DNA of 64,000 nucleotides from an uncultured Dehalococcoidia bacterium (GTDB lineage: Bacteria; Chloroflexota; Dehalococcoidia; Lucifugimonadales; UBA3495): contig OY282456.1 of assembly GCA_958296225.1 (NCBI GenBank), positions 682,001 through 746,000 on the forward strand, read 5' to 3'. The notes below the pieces were generated by a model, which saw only the letters and a program-made list of their open reading frames with translations, was not told the origin of the DNA and did no database searches. Made by a program: the position numbers and the translations under genes. Shown piece after piece: positions 7,417-15,202 of the stretch (positions within the stretch are counted from its first letter, which is position 1; every line of letters begins with the position of its first letter).

Positions 7417-8304
7417 TTACGCCACCGCCGCATCGTGCTGCGCGTCGGCGTGGTATGACGAGCGCACTAACGGCCCCGCCGCCACGTGCTTGAACCCCAG
7501 CGCCTCGCCGGCCGCGCGCAGTTCGTCAAACTCCGCTGGCGTATAGAACCGGTCGATGCGGATGTGCTTGATGGACGGCCTCAAATATTGCCCGATGGTC
7601 AGCAGGTCGCAGTCCACTGCCCGCAGGTCGGCCATGGTCTGCCGCACCTCGGCGACCGTTTCGCCCATGCCGACGATGATTCCTGACTTGGTAGGCATGG
7701 TAGGGTCGATTTCCTTGACCCGTTGCAGCAGTTCCAGCGATTGACGGTAGTTGCCCCGGGGGCGCACCCGCCGGAACACGCGCTCCACTGACTCGATGTT
7801 GTGGTTCAGCACCTGGGGCTGGGCCGCTATCACTTTGCCCAGCGCGTCCCGGCTGCCGTCAAAATCCGGGATGAGAACCTCAACGCGGCAACCGGGAACG
7901 GCCGCCCGCACCTGCTTGATACAGGCGGCAAAGATGCCGGCGCCGCCGTCGGGCAGGTCGTCCCGGTTCACCGAGGTGATGACGCAGTATTGCAGGCCCA
8001 TACGCCGGACCGTGGCCGCCAGCCGGAAGGGTTCGCCCAAGTCCGGCGCGCCCGGCCGGCCGGTGGTGACGGCGCAGTAGGCGCAAGCGCGGGTGCAGAT
8101 GTCGCCCAGAATCATAAAGGTGGCGGCGGAACGCTCCCAGCACTCGCCGATGTTGGGGCAGCGGGCTTCCTCGCAGACGGTGTGCAGCTGGCTGTCGCGC
8201 ATCAGCTGTTTCAGCTCGATGTAACGGGGGCCGCCGGGCATTCGCACTTTCAGCCATTCGGGGAGGCGGGGGCGGATGGGGGCATCGGTTGGGGTAGCGG
8301 TCAT
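7417..8304 (-). CDS. lipA: Lipoyl synthase (radical SAM, [4Fe-4S])
   Basis: 295 residues. It inserts two sulfurs into protein-bound octanoyl groups to form lipoate for 2-oxoacid dehydrogenases and the glycine cleavage system. All diagnostic motifs are present: auxiliary-cluster cysteines C44-X4-C49-X5-C55 (CEEARCPNIGEC), radical SAM cysteines C70-X3-C74-X2-C77 (CTRACAYC), and the C-terminal RSSYHA that ligates the auxiliary cluster. ATG 8304 was chosen over a start 11 codons upstream because CGGAG precedes it and LipA needs no longer N-terminus. It is last in a minus-strand run after the CAP lipoprotein (48-bp gap). No lipB or lplA is visible. Confidence 0.95.
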   Translation of the reverse strand: MTATPTDAPIRPRLPEWLKVRMPGGPRYIELKQLMRDSQLHTVCEEARCPNIGECWERSAATFMILGDICTRACAYCAVTTGRPGAPDLGEPFRLAATVRRMGLQYCVITSVNRDDLPDGGAGIFAACIKQVRAAVPGCRVEVLIPDFDGSRDALGKVIAAQPQVLNHNIESVERVFRRVRPRGNYRQSLELLQRVKEIDPTMPTKSGIIVGMGETVAEVRQTMADLRAVDCDLLTIGQYLRPSIKHIRIDRFYTPAEFDELRAAGEALGFKHVAAGPLVRSSYHADAQHDAAVA

Positions 8305-8352
8305 GGCAGGCTCCGGTAGGGCAGGGCGGCATCGCATTGCCGGCTGGCGTCG

Positions 8353-9612
8353 CTAATTGTCATAGTAGGTATCCGGCGGGGTGGCGCCGTGAAATATGGC
8401 ATACTGGGATATGACCACATCCGCGCCGGCAATTTTACCCCATACCATAACAGAATAAACGCCGTCACCGTGCTGGCGCAGCAGTTTGTTGATGTCTGCC
8501 CGCACGGCGAAGGTTTCGCCGCGGGCCGTCCATTCCGATGCGGTAATCCAGGGCACGGCAATCGCCTGCGAAACCTGCGATTGGGATGCGTAGTATGCCT
8601 GTTGCCAGACTTGCTCCGCTTCGTCTGCCGAGCGGGGCGCCGGCGCATCAACCGGCACGTCGTAGGGATTGGCGCAGGGTTGGTAAGTTGCGGTGAATTC
8701 GTGCGTGGGCCAGCGATTGCCGTCGGTCAGGGGTTCACGCAAAGCAGCGATTTGGCGCCCGTTATCGTAGCAGTAGGTTCGGGCAACCTGGCCCCGGGTA
8801 AGTTCGTGCGGCGGCGGATCGTAGAAAATCGCTATGCCCAAATCGCCGCCGGTGTCAAAGTTGACGCCGTTCCGCGCCGTCCCGGATAACGACAGGATGC
8901 CGTTTGAGATTACCGGCAAGCGGTCGTATGCCACATAGTCGCCCGCAAAGTGCTGGTACATTACGGTATTATAACGGTCATAGGCAATGCCGATATTCAC
9001 CTGCTTATGCCACGGCCCAAGCAGGTTGCGACGATGGCCGGCGCTGTTCATCCAGCCGGCTATCGCCTGGTCAACGCGCGTATTGAGGCTGCCCGCCGCC
9101 GCGTAGCCGTCCGACGCGCTGAGGCAATAGGCGCGGCCGTGGCCGTTTTCGCCGTTGGACTGGTAGCCGCCGGCCAGGCTGTAACGCATATAGGGCTTTA
9201 ACCCGTCAAGTCCCCAATGGCTCGCAAAGCAGTTCGCCAGCGCAGTTTCGGCGTGTAACTGCGCCGCAATGTTGTCACCCAGGGCGACAGGGTTCAAGCC
9301 GGCGTGGGCGCGCTCGGCGTTGATAAGTTCCAGCATATACCGCTTTCCCTCAAGCTGGCGCAGTTTGGGGGCCGCCGGGGTGGGTGTTGGAACCGGCGTC
9401 GGTGTGGGGGTGAAAGGCGGGAATGGGGGCGCAACAGTAGGCGTTGGCGGCGCCGGCGTTGCTGCGGTCTGCGCCGCTGCTGCCCGCGCTACGGCGGCGT
9501 CAATAGTTGCCGGCAGGCCGGGCGGCGCGTTTTCCGGTTCAGCGCCGGCAAACAGGCAGCCCGCAGCGGCGGCCAGCAGCAGAACGGCAACGGCAGCCGT
9601 CACATAGCGCAT
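8353..9612 (-). CDS. CAP/SCP-domain lipoprotein
   Basis: 419 residues. A lipoprotein signal (MRYVTAAVAVLLLAAAAGC, Cys 19) is followed by a Pro/Thr-rich linker (about 60-85) and a CAP/SCP domain (about 90-240) with MLELINAERAHAGLNPV, the ASHWGLDG and GENGHGRAY segments and IAGWMNSAGHRRNLL, typical of the family's surface His/Glu pocket. The C-terminal 180 residues are unassigned. The role of bacterial CAP lipoproteins is mostly unknown. The start at 9612 fits the signal peptide; a longer frame would include a repeat element. The linker implies exposure at the cell surface. Confidence 0.85.
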   Translation of the reverse strand: MRYVTAAVAVLLLAAAAGCLFAGAEPENAPPGLPATIDAAVARAAAAQTAATPAPPTPTVAPPFPPFTPTPTPVPTPTPAAPKLRQLEGKRYMLELINAERAHAGLNPVALGDNIAAQLHAETALANCFASHWGLDGLKPYMRYSLAGGYQSNGENGHGRAYCLSASDGYAAAGSLNTRVDQAIAGWMNSAGHRRNLLGPWHKQVNIGIAYDRYNTVMYQHFAGDYVAYDRLPVISNGILSLSGTARNGVNFDTGGDLGIAIFYDPPPHELTRGQVARTYCYDNGRQIAALREPLTDGNRWPTHEFTATYQPCANPYDVPVDAPAPRSADEAEQVWQQAYYASQSQVSQAIAVPWITASEWTARGETFAVRADINKLLRQHGDGVYSVMVWGKIAGADVVISQYAIFHGATPPDTYYDN

Positions 9613-9628
9613 TACCCGGCTCCAGAGG

Positions 9629-9726
9629 GTGTCTAAAAAGCGCCGATGAGCGGGAGCAAGGAGTGCGCAGGGAGGCCCCCCTCTCCCCATCCCTCTCCCA
9701 CCAGGGGAGAGGGAGTTTTTAGACAC
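9629..9726. mobile_element. 98-bp MITE-like element
   Basis: Perfect 11-bp terminal inverted repeats, GTGTCTAAAAA (9629-9639) and TTTTTAGACAC (9716-9726), enclose a non-coding core with the palindrome CCCTCTCCC ACCA GGGGAGAGGG (9691-9713). It sits exactly between the gmk stop and the CAP gene start. The palindrome plus T-run could also terminate transcription on the plus strand. Confidence 0.6.
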
Positions 9727-9730
9727 ATTT

Positions 9731-10360
9731 TTACAGCATTTGCACCAGGCGGGGGTTCACCCGGCATTTTTCGGCGGCGATGATGGCGTCAATCTCGCGG
9801 ACGGCGGCATCGGCCTGGCCGTTGCGGTTGACTACGCGGTAGTCAAACTCGCCGATGCGCGCCAGTTCCGCCGAAGCTTCTTGCAAGCGGCGCTCCATAG
9901 TGGCTGCGTCCTCGGTGCCGCGGCCGGCCAGTCGCTGGCGCAGTTCGTCCAGGCTGGGGGGCATTACGAAAATGGTCAGCGCTTCCGGGGCGATGCGGCG
10001 GATGGTGGCCGCGCCCTGCACATCAATCTCCAGGATAACGTCCTGGCCGGCAATGAGCGGGTCGCGCACCTGCCAGCGGGGGACGCCATACCAGCGGTCA
10101 TAGACCGGGGCGGATTCCAGCAATTCGTCGCGCTCCCGCATCCGCAAGAAATCGGCTTCGTCCATAAAGATGTAGTCCTGGCCGTCCACTTCGCCGGGGC
10201 GCATAGGCCGCGTGGTGGCGGTTACGGCGAAATGCCAGGGGCGTTCCAACCCGCGCAACGCCGCCAGCAGGGTGCCTTTGCCCGAACCGGACGGGCCGGA
10301 CACTACTACCAGCAGCGGCGGCGCGGGACTGGCCGGGGGCAGTTCGGCGGGGCCGGTCAT
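9731..10360 (-). CDS. gmk: Guanylate kinase
   Basis: 209 residues; converts GMP to GDP with ATP in the cytoplasm. Walker A GPSGSGKGT is at 22-30. The GMP-binding region TTRPMRPGEVDGQDYIF and the ILEIDVQGAATIRR strand follow. IFVMPPSLDELRQRLAGRGTE forms the lid. The N-terminus carries about 12 extra Pro-rich residues. Its start overlaps the aroA stop by 4 bp (ATGA), so it is translated from the aroA mRNA. Confidence 0.95.
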   Translation of the reverse strand: MTGPAELPPASPAPPLLVVVSGPSGSGKGTLLAALRGLERPWHFAVTATTRPMRPGEVDGQDYIFMDEADFLRMRERDELLESAPVYDRWYGVPRWQVRDPLIAGQDVILEIDVQGAATIRRIAPEALTIFVMPPSLDELRQRLAGRGTEDAATMERRLQEASAELARIGEFDYRVVNRNGQADAAVREIDAIIAAEKCRVNPRLVQML

Positions 10361-11652
10361 TGTTCTCCGGTGAGCGATGCCAAATGCTCCCAGAATGTGG
10401 GGTAGGATACGGACGCATCCCCGGCGCCGTGGATAACCGTTGCGCCGGACGCCGCCAGACCCGCTACCGCCATCGACATCGCCAGCCGGTGGTCGCCGTG
10501 GCTCTCCACCGGAGCGCCGGTCAGCCGGCCCGTGCCGTGAATCACCATGCCGTCCTCGCGCGGCTCCAGGAGGCCGCCCAGGCGGGTCAGCTCGGACACC
10601 GTAGTTGCGATGCGGTCGGATTCCTTGACGCGCAGTTCGGCGGCGTCACGGATGACGGTATCGCCGGCGGCAAAACAGGCAGCTACGGCCAGAACCGGCA
10701 GTTCGTCAATCATTATCGGGATGATGTCGCCGCCCAGCTCAATGCCGCGCAGGCTGCCGGAGGATGCCACCACGTCGGCCACCGGCTCGCCGCCCTCAAC
10801 CCGCTCATTTTCCAGGCGGAGGGCGTCGCCGGCGCCCATCATTTGCAGGGCGTCAATAATGCCGGCGCGGCTGGGGTTGAGGCCGACGCCGGTAATGGTT
10901 ACACGGGCGTTGGGATGAATCAGGCCGGCCACCATCCAGAAGGCCGCCGAGGATATGTCGCCCGGCACGGCCACGTTCACCGCCTGCAACTCGGCCGGAT
11001 GCAGGGTGAGCGCTAACCCGTCCGCTTCCACCCGCGCGCCCATAGCCGTCATCATCCGCTCGGTGTGGTCGCGGGACAGGGCCGGCTGGCGCAGCACGGT
11101 GGGGCCGGGGGCGGACAGGCCGGCCAGCATCAGGCAGGATTTGACCTGCGCGCTGGCCACGGGCATGGTGTATTCAATGGAGCGGAGGCTGCCGCCCCGG
11201 ATGGCCAGGGGGGCCAGGGTGTCGCCGCCGCGCCCCATAATCGCTGCGCCCATCTGCTGCAAGGGCCGGACGATGCGGGCCATAGGACGGGAACGCAACG
11301 AACCGTCGCCGGTCAGCACGGACAGGAAATCCTGGCCGGCCAGCAGGCCGGAGAGCAGGCGCATTGAGGTGCCGCTGTTGCCGGCGTCCAGCATATCGGC
11401 CGGCTCATTGAGGTTGGGGCCGGGGCCGGCGACGCGGAAGCTGCCCGGTTCGTCCAGCGGGTCGATGGCAACGCCCATGGCGCGGAGGCAGGCGGCGGTG
11501 GAACGCACGTCGGCGCCGTCGGAAAGGCCGGTTACGGTGGCGGCTCCCCGGGCGATGGCGTTGAGGATGAGGGAGCGGTGGGATACGGATTTGTCGCCGG
11601 GGACGGCCAGCGTGCCGGCCAGCCGTTGCGGGCTGCGGATGGTTTGGGACAC
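10357..11652 (-). CDS. aroA: 3-phosphoshikimate 1-carboxyvinyltransferase (EPSP synthase)
   Basis: 431 residues; joins shikimate-3-phosphate and phosphoenolpyruvate in aromatic amino acid synthesis. Visible motifs: LAVPGDKSVSHRS near the N-terminus, LDAGNSGTSMRLLSGLL (PEP/S3P binding), PVASAQVKSCLMLAGL, and the C-terminal RVKESDRI and SHGDHRLAMSMAVA. The GTG at 11652 (VSQTIRSPQRLAG) was chosen because CGGAG lies seven bases upstream; a TTG six codons earlier lacks support. The four-base overlap with gmk indicates an operon. tyrA of the same pathway is two genes upstream. Confidence 0.95.
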   Translation of the reverse strand: MSQTIRSPQRLAGTLAVPGDKSVSHRSLILNAIARGAATVTGLSDGADVRSTAACLRAMGVAIDPLDEPGSFRVAGPGPNLNEPADMLDAGNSGTSMRLLSGLLAGQDFLSVLTGDGSLRSRPMARIVRPLQQMGAAIMGRGGDTLAPLAIRGGSLRSIEYTMPVASAQVKSCLMLAGLSAPGPTVLRQPALSRDHTERMMTAMGARVEADGLALTLHPAELQAVNVAVPGDISSAAFWMVAGLIHPNARVTITGVGLNPSRAGIIDALQMMGAGDALRLENERVEGGEPVADVVASSGSLRGIELGGDIIPIMIDELPVLAVAACFAAGDTVIRDAAELRVKESDRIATTVSELTRLGGLLEPREDGMVIHGTGRLTGAPVESHGDHRLAMSMAVAGLAASGATVIHGAGDASVSYPTFWEHLASLTGEQ

Positions 11653-11682
11653 AGCAGTTCTCCGAATCAAGCGCCGGGCGCG

Positions 11683-12513
11683 CTAATCGTCATCGTCGTC
11701 GTGGTCGTCATCGTCGTGGTCATCATCATCGCGGTAGTGGGATTCCACTTCGTGGGCGCGCAAGGTATTGGTGGCCGGGTCGTAACTGCCTTCGGCTTCT
11801 ATGTAACGGCCGGGGCGGAGCCAGTTTTCGACGGACTCGACCGCGCTATAATCTACCGTCATCGGGTTTGACGGTCGGCTGCCGCCGAAGTGTTCGTATT
11901 CGGTAACCGTCACGGTAAAAGTGTTCGCGCCGGCGTCAATCGCGATGACCGTCCCCTCTATTTCCGCGCGTTGCCGGCGTCCGGTTCCCGGCGTCGGGGT
12001 GATAGTTGCGGCCGGCGTCGGGGCAATGGTTGCGGCCGGCAGCGTGGGCGGCGGCGGCAGAACCGGCTGGGCGGGCGCGGCTTGCATCCAGTTGCTCCAC
12101 TGCGACCACTGGTAGGATGCGCCGCCGGTTCCGGGCCGGCCGGCGATGACGATGAAATAGTAGGTATGTCCGATTTGCAGTCCGGTGACGGTTGCGGAGC
12201 TGGCGTCGCCGGGCGCGGCCGGCCAGAACCGGCCGCTGGCGTCGCCGGTTTTTATCAGATAGACCAAGTGTATTGCCGCATTGGCGGCAGGTGTCCAGCG
12301 CAAGTCAACAGCGCCGGGATTGCTGCCCGGAGCGGCCGTCAGTCCGGTGGGGTTCCCCAGCCGCGCCTCCGGGGTCGGCGGCGGTGGGGGCGGAACTTGT
12401 CCTGAACCGGCTGCAAAAGTTGGGCCGCCACAGCCGGCGCCGAACAACAGGATAACCGCGGCAATAATCAGGATGAGCGCGGCATTGGCGGAGGACAGGA
12501 ATTTGGCATTCAT
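11683..12513 (-). CDS. Lipoprotein with Fn3-like and DUF5666-like domains and an Asp/His tail
   Basis: 276 residues. The lipoprotein signal ends at GAGC (Cys 28). A Pro-rich spacer leads to a fibronectin-III-like domain (about 50-145: LRWTPAANAAIHLVYLIKTG, SATVTGLQIGHTYYFIVIA), a Pro/Thr linker, then a small beta-barrel resembling DUF5666 (EIEGTVIAIDAGANTFTVTV...RYIEAEGSY). The last 16 residues are almost only Asp and His, a likely low-affinity metal-binding tail. It precedes aroA by 30 bp. No catalytic motif is seen. A duplicated ribosome-binding segment precedes it. Confidence 0.75.
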   Translation of the reverse strand: MNAKFLSSANAALILIIAAVILLFGAGCGGPTFAAGSGQVPPPPPPTPEARLGNPTGLTAAPGSNPGAVDLRWTPAANAAIHLVYLIKTGDASGRFWPAAPGDASSATVTGLQIGHTYYFIVIAGRPGTGGASYQWSQWSNWMQAAPAQPVLPPPPTLPAATIAPTPAATITPTPGTGRRQRAEIEGTVIAIDAGANTFTVTVTEYEHFGGSRPSNPMTVDYSAVESVENWLRPGRYIEAEGSYDPATNTLRAHEVESHYRDDDDHDDDDHDDDDD

Positions 12514-12540
12514 TTAGCACACCTCCATTAGCACACCTCC
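12514..12540 (-). promoter_or_regulatory. Duplicated ribosome-binding site forming a four-codon leader ORF
   Basis: The segment GGAGGTGTGCTAA occurs twice in tandem directly upstream of the start codon at 12513. The first copy can start translation at ATG 12528, giving M-E-V-C and a TAA that abuts the main ATG. Either a simple duplication or a coupled leader peptide. Confidence 0.5.
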
Positions 12541-12585
12541 GTTGCACTGGGGCAACCCGTTAGAGTACGGGAGATGCCTTACACG

Positions 12586-13362
12586 CTAGCTATCGGTTTC
12601 ACCCCGCAGGCGGGCGATTTCGTCCCGGAGTCGCTGCGCTTCGGATATTGCGGCGTCGCGCTGGGTTTCGGCGGCGATGCGCCCGTCCCGCTCGGCGATG
12701 CGCCGGTTACGCTCGGCGATGCGTTCGCTGCGTTCCTCGTCGTGCGTCCGCAGGTAGCCGATTTCCGAGTCATACCAGCGCAGCTTGCCGTATTCCCAGC
12801 ACACGTAGAGGTTTAGAACCGCGCTGTATCCGTAGTGCATATCGGGCGCGTGTTCGTGAATGGGGATAGGTACGTAGCGTCCGCTGCGCAGCGTCCAGCC
12901 GGTCAGCCCCTTTTCGTAGCGCCGGCCCCAATCGGGGTCGTAAAGCCAGTATTCGGCAATGCCAAAGCTGGCGTAGTCATTCAATTTGCCGGTTTCGTCG
13001 TGGCGCGCCGTGGTGTCCGACGCCACTTCCAGCACAAAGTCGGGCGGTTTGCCCTGTTCCCGGATGGAATAGCCCTTGCGGGCGATGATGCGGGCGCGGC
13101 GGATGTTGAAAGCGATGAGCAGGTCGGGCACCCGTACCCCGGCTCGGCTGGCGGGAACGTTCCAGTGGACGGGAACCTCGCCGAGCACCACAGTGGTCTC
13201 CGGGTTGCCCAGGTGCAGGCGCAGAGCGGACTGGTTCCCGTCGTCGTGGATATGGGTAGTGTTCATCATATCGGCACGAGGCGGGAAGTCGGGAAACTGC
13301 GCGGCGTCCGGCGCGGCCGTTGGCGGCGACGGCGTGCGGTTTCGGTCGGCGGCGGTAGTCAT
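12586..13362 (-). CDS. Uma2-family (PD-(D/E)XK nuclease-like) protein
   Basis: 258 residues. The nuclease-like core shows VPDLLIAF (acidic residue of the first motif), PPDFVLEVASDTTA (Glu of the second) and the ASFGIAEYWLYDP strand that marks Uma2 proteins. After about 200 the chain becomes a charged coiled coil built from ERNRRIAERDGRIAAE-type repeats. Function is unproven; the fold suggests metal-dependent DNA cleavage. Start 13362 has GGGAG six bases upstream. It lies between tyrA and the metal-tail lipoprotein with small gaps. Confidence 0.88.
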   Translation of the reverse strand: MTTAADRNRTPSPPTAAPDAAQFPDFPPRADMMNTTHIHDDGNQSALRLHLGNPETTVVLGEVPVHWNVPASRAGVRVPDLLIAFNIRRARIIARKGYSIREQGKPPDFVLEVASDTTARHDETGKLNDYASFGIAEYWLYDPDWGRRYEKGLTGWTLRSGRYVPIPIHEHAPDMHYGYSAVLNLYVCWEYGKLRWYDSEIGYLRTHDEERSERIAERNRRIAERDGRIAAETQRDAAISEAQRLRDEIARLRGETDS

Positions 13363-13412
13363 AGGGTCTCCCGGCGCATCCGGTCGCAATGACGGGTCGC
13401 TAGTTGACGGGG

Positions 13413-14438
13413 TTACGGACGGCGGTTGCGTCCCCGGTCGTCGTCACCGCCGCCCATCATCAAGCGCCGGGCGCGCTCACCCCAACCGCCCAGGAACATC
13501 TGGCCCATAGACTGGCTGAAGGTGGGGTATTCCGGGGTATTTTCCAGTTCGCGCGCTTTCGGGTTGACCTCGCCGGCCAGCCACTTGTTGCGGGCCAAGC
13601 GCGCGTCCTCAAACATTGTGCCGACGGCGTCGGTGTCGGGGGGAGCGCCGTCGGTGTCCAGCAGTTTGCGGTATTCGTACAGTTCGCGGATAAAGGCGTC
13701 AATCCAGGCGACGATGGGTTGGGCGTTGCTGATGCAGATGTCCCGGTGCATCACGGGGTCGCCCGATGCCAGCCTGGTGATGTCGCGGTAGCCGGAGGAG
13801 GCCAGCTGCCCGATGTCGGACCAGTTGGCGGACTTGCTGGTGCAGCCCACCAGGGCGGTGGACAGGAGAAAGGGCAGGTGGCTGACGGCGGCCACAAAGC
13901 TGTCGTGTTCGTCAACGCCGATAAAGTAGGGGACGCCGCCCACGGCCTCGGCCAGGGTGGTGATTTCGCCCACGGCGCGCTGGCTGGCTTTGGGGCTGGG
14001 GATGACGCAGTAGGGCTTGCCGGTGAACAGTTGGCCGTCGGCGTTTTCCGGGCCGGGGGTTTCGCGGCCGGCCATGGGGTGACCGCCGACGAAATCCACG
14101 GCGTCGGGTAGCAATTCGTCGGCCCATTGCAGCACTTGGGTCTTGGTGCTGCCCACGTCGGTAACGACGCAGCCTTCGGGCAGATAAGGCCCCATGCCCT
14201 GCATCAGCTCGCGCATCGCCAGCACCGGCGTTGCCAGCACCACGATGTCGGCGTCGGCAATCGCGTTGCCCAGCCGGCCTTCCATCCGGTCGAAAGCCTG
14301 CCGTCGCTGCGCCCCGGAACGCGCGGCGTGCTCCGCGTCGGTGCCGACCACGGTCAGGTTGCGCAACGTGGAAGCGCGCAGGGCCAGGCCAAGCGAGGTG
14401 CCTATCAGTCCGGTGCCAATAACGGTAACTTGCGCCAC
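13413..14438 (-). CDS. tyrA: Prephenate dehydrogenase
   Basis: 341 residues; oxidises and decarboxylates prephenate to 4-hydroxyphenylpyruvate for tyrosine synthesis. The NAD motif is VIGTGLIGTSLGLAL at the N-terminus. VTDVGSTKTQVL and the catalytic-region FVGGHPMAGRETPG follow, then the helical dimerisation domain (HLPFLLSTALV). The Gly/Asp/Arg tail (MMGGGDDDRGRNRRP) is an extra not seen in typical enzymes. It starts with GTG (14438). A TACACT box is visible near 14470 on this strand. It heads the run tyrA-Uma2-lipoprotein-aroA-gmk. Confidence 0.92.
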   Translation of the reverse strand: MAQVTVIGTGLIGTSLGLALRASTLRNLTVVGTDAEHAARSGAQRRQAFDRMEGRLGNAIADADIVVLATPVLAMRELMQGMGPYLPEGCVVTDVGSTKTQVLQWADELLPDAVDFVGGHPMAGRETPGPENADGQLFTGKPYCVIPSPKASQRAVGEITTLAEAVGGVPYFIGVDEHDSFVAAVSHLPFLLSTALVGCTSKSANWSDIGQLASSGYRDITRLASGDPVMHRDICISNAQPIVAWIDAFIRELYEYRKLLDTDGAPPDTDAVGTMFEDARLARNKWLAGEVNPKARELENTPEYPTFSQSMGQMFLGGWGERARRLMMGGGDDDRGRNRRP

Positions 14439-14500
14439 GAGTAACTCTCAGCTCCAAAGTTGCCCGTAGTGTACAACATCCGCAGCCGCCGGTAAAACCG

Positions 14501-15108
14501 GGGTAGTCGGGTAGCGTTCCGTTTTAGGTGGTTTGGTTATTCCTTTGAGGTGGTGGGCTGGGTTCATTGGCAATGCGTCCTTTTGCTGGTTCAGGTGGTT
14601 GGCGGGATGGGGTGTGCGGGCCAGAGGTTACCGGTCATTGTCAGCCCCACGGCCGGGGGATTTACGCAAAGTTTTGCTCCGATGGTTCGTGAACTGCGCT
14701 TTAAAGGCGCAGCCACGCAGCGCGGTGGCAGTCGCTGTTGGCCGGTTAGACCGTTCTCGCGTAAGCATTGGACGAGGGGTCTCCACGACGCCGGTATGCG
14801 ATTTTGTGCTGACTGGCCGTTGACGACCGGTTGACCTCTGGCAGGACTGGGATTCACGTGATAGGTTGCAGTATAGTACCAATGTTCGCGGTTGTCAAAT
14901 GGGGTTGTCAGTGGGCAGGGGCAAAGTTCGGGCGGCGGGTTTTGCGGACGCCGGAGCGAGAGGGCTACCCCTCTCCCAACCCTCTCCCACAAGGGGAGAG
15001 GGCAAGCAGCCCCGGGCGGAGGGCTACCCCTCTCCCACAAGGGGAGAGGGCTTTAATGACTTTGAAAAACCCCGACCACCTGAATTGCAACGCTACCGGG
15101 TAGTCGGG
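14501..15108. mobile_element. Non-coding repeat element flanked by 11-bp direct repeats
   Basis: This gene-free stretch begins and ends with related inverted termini: GGTAGCGTTCCGTTTTAGGT at 14510 and, inverted, the GACCACCTGAATTGCAACGCTACC type at 15074-15097. GGGTAGTCGGG is repeated directly at 14501-14511 and 15098-15108, like a target-site duplication. Inside lie two copies of a palindromic CTACCCCTCTCCC...GGGGAGAGGG unit (14966-15048). The right terminus is identical over 24 bp to 60436-60459. No open frame inside looks coding. Confidence 0.6.
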
Positions 15109-15113
15109 CAGGG

Positions 15114-15142
15114 TTGACAAACATTCGCCACGGGCCTACGGT
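15114..15142 (+). promoter_or_regulatory. Sigma-70-type promoter of the quaternary-amine transporter
   Basis: TTGACA (15114-15119), a 17-bp spacer, then TACGGT (15137-15142). It is 60 bp before the ProV-like start and directly adjoins the repeat element at 14501-15108, whose insertion may have supplied or moved it. Confidence 0.55.
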
Positions 15143-15202
15143 AACGGCGAATAGTCACTATTCCTGATTGCTTCCAATCCACGTTGCGGAGGTATTGAAA
15201 TC

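Noticed and set aside
14591-15040. 149-codon minus-strand frame
   Set aside because: It translates the palindromic repeats (PLPLWERVGRG type) of a non-coding element; a familiar false gene.
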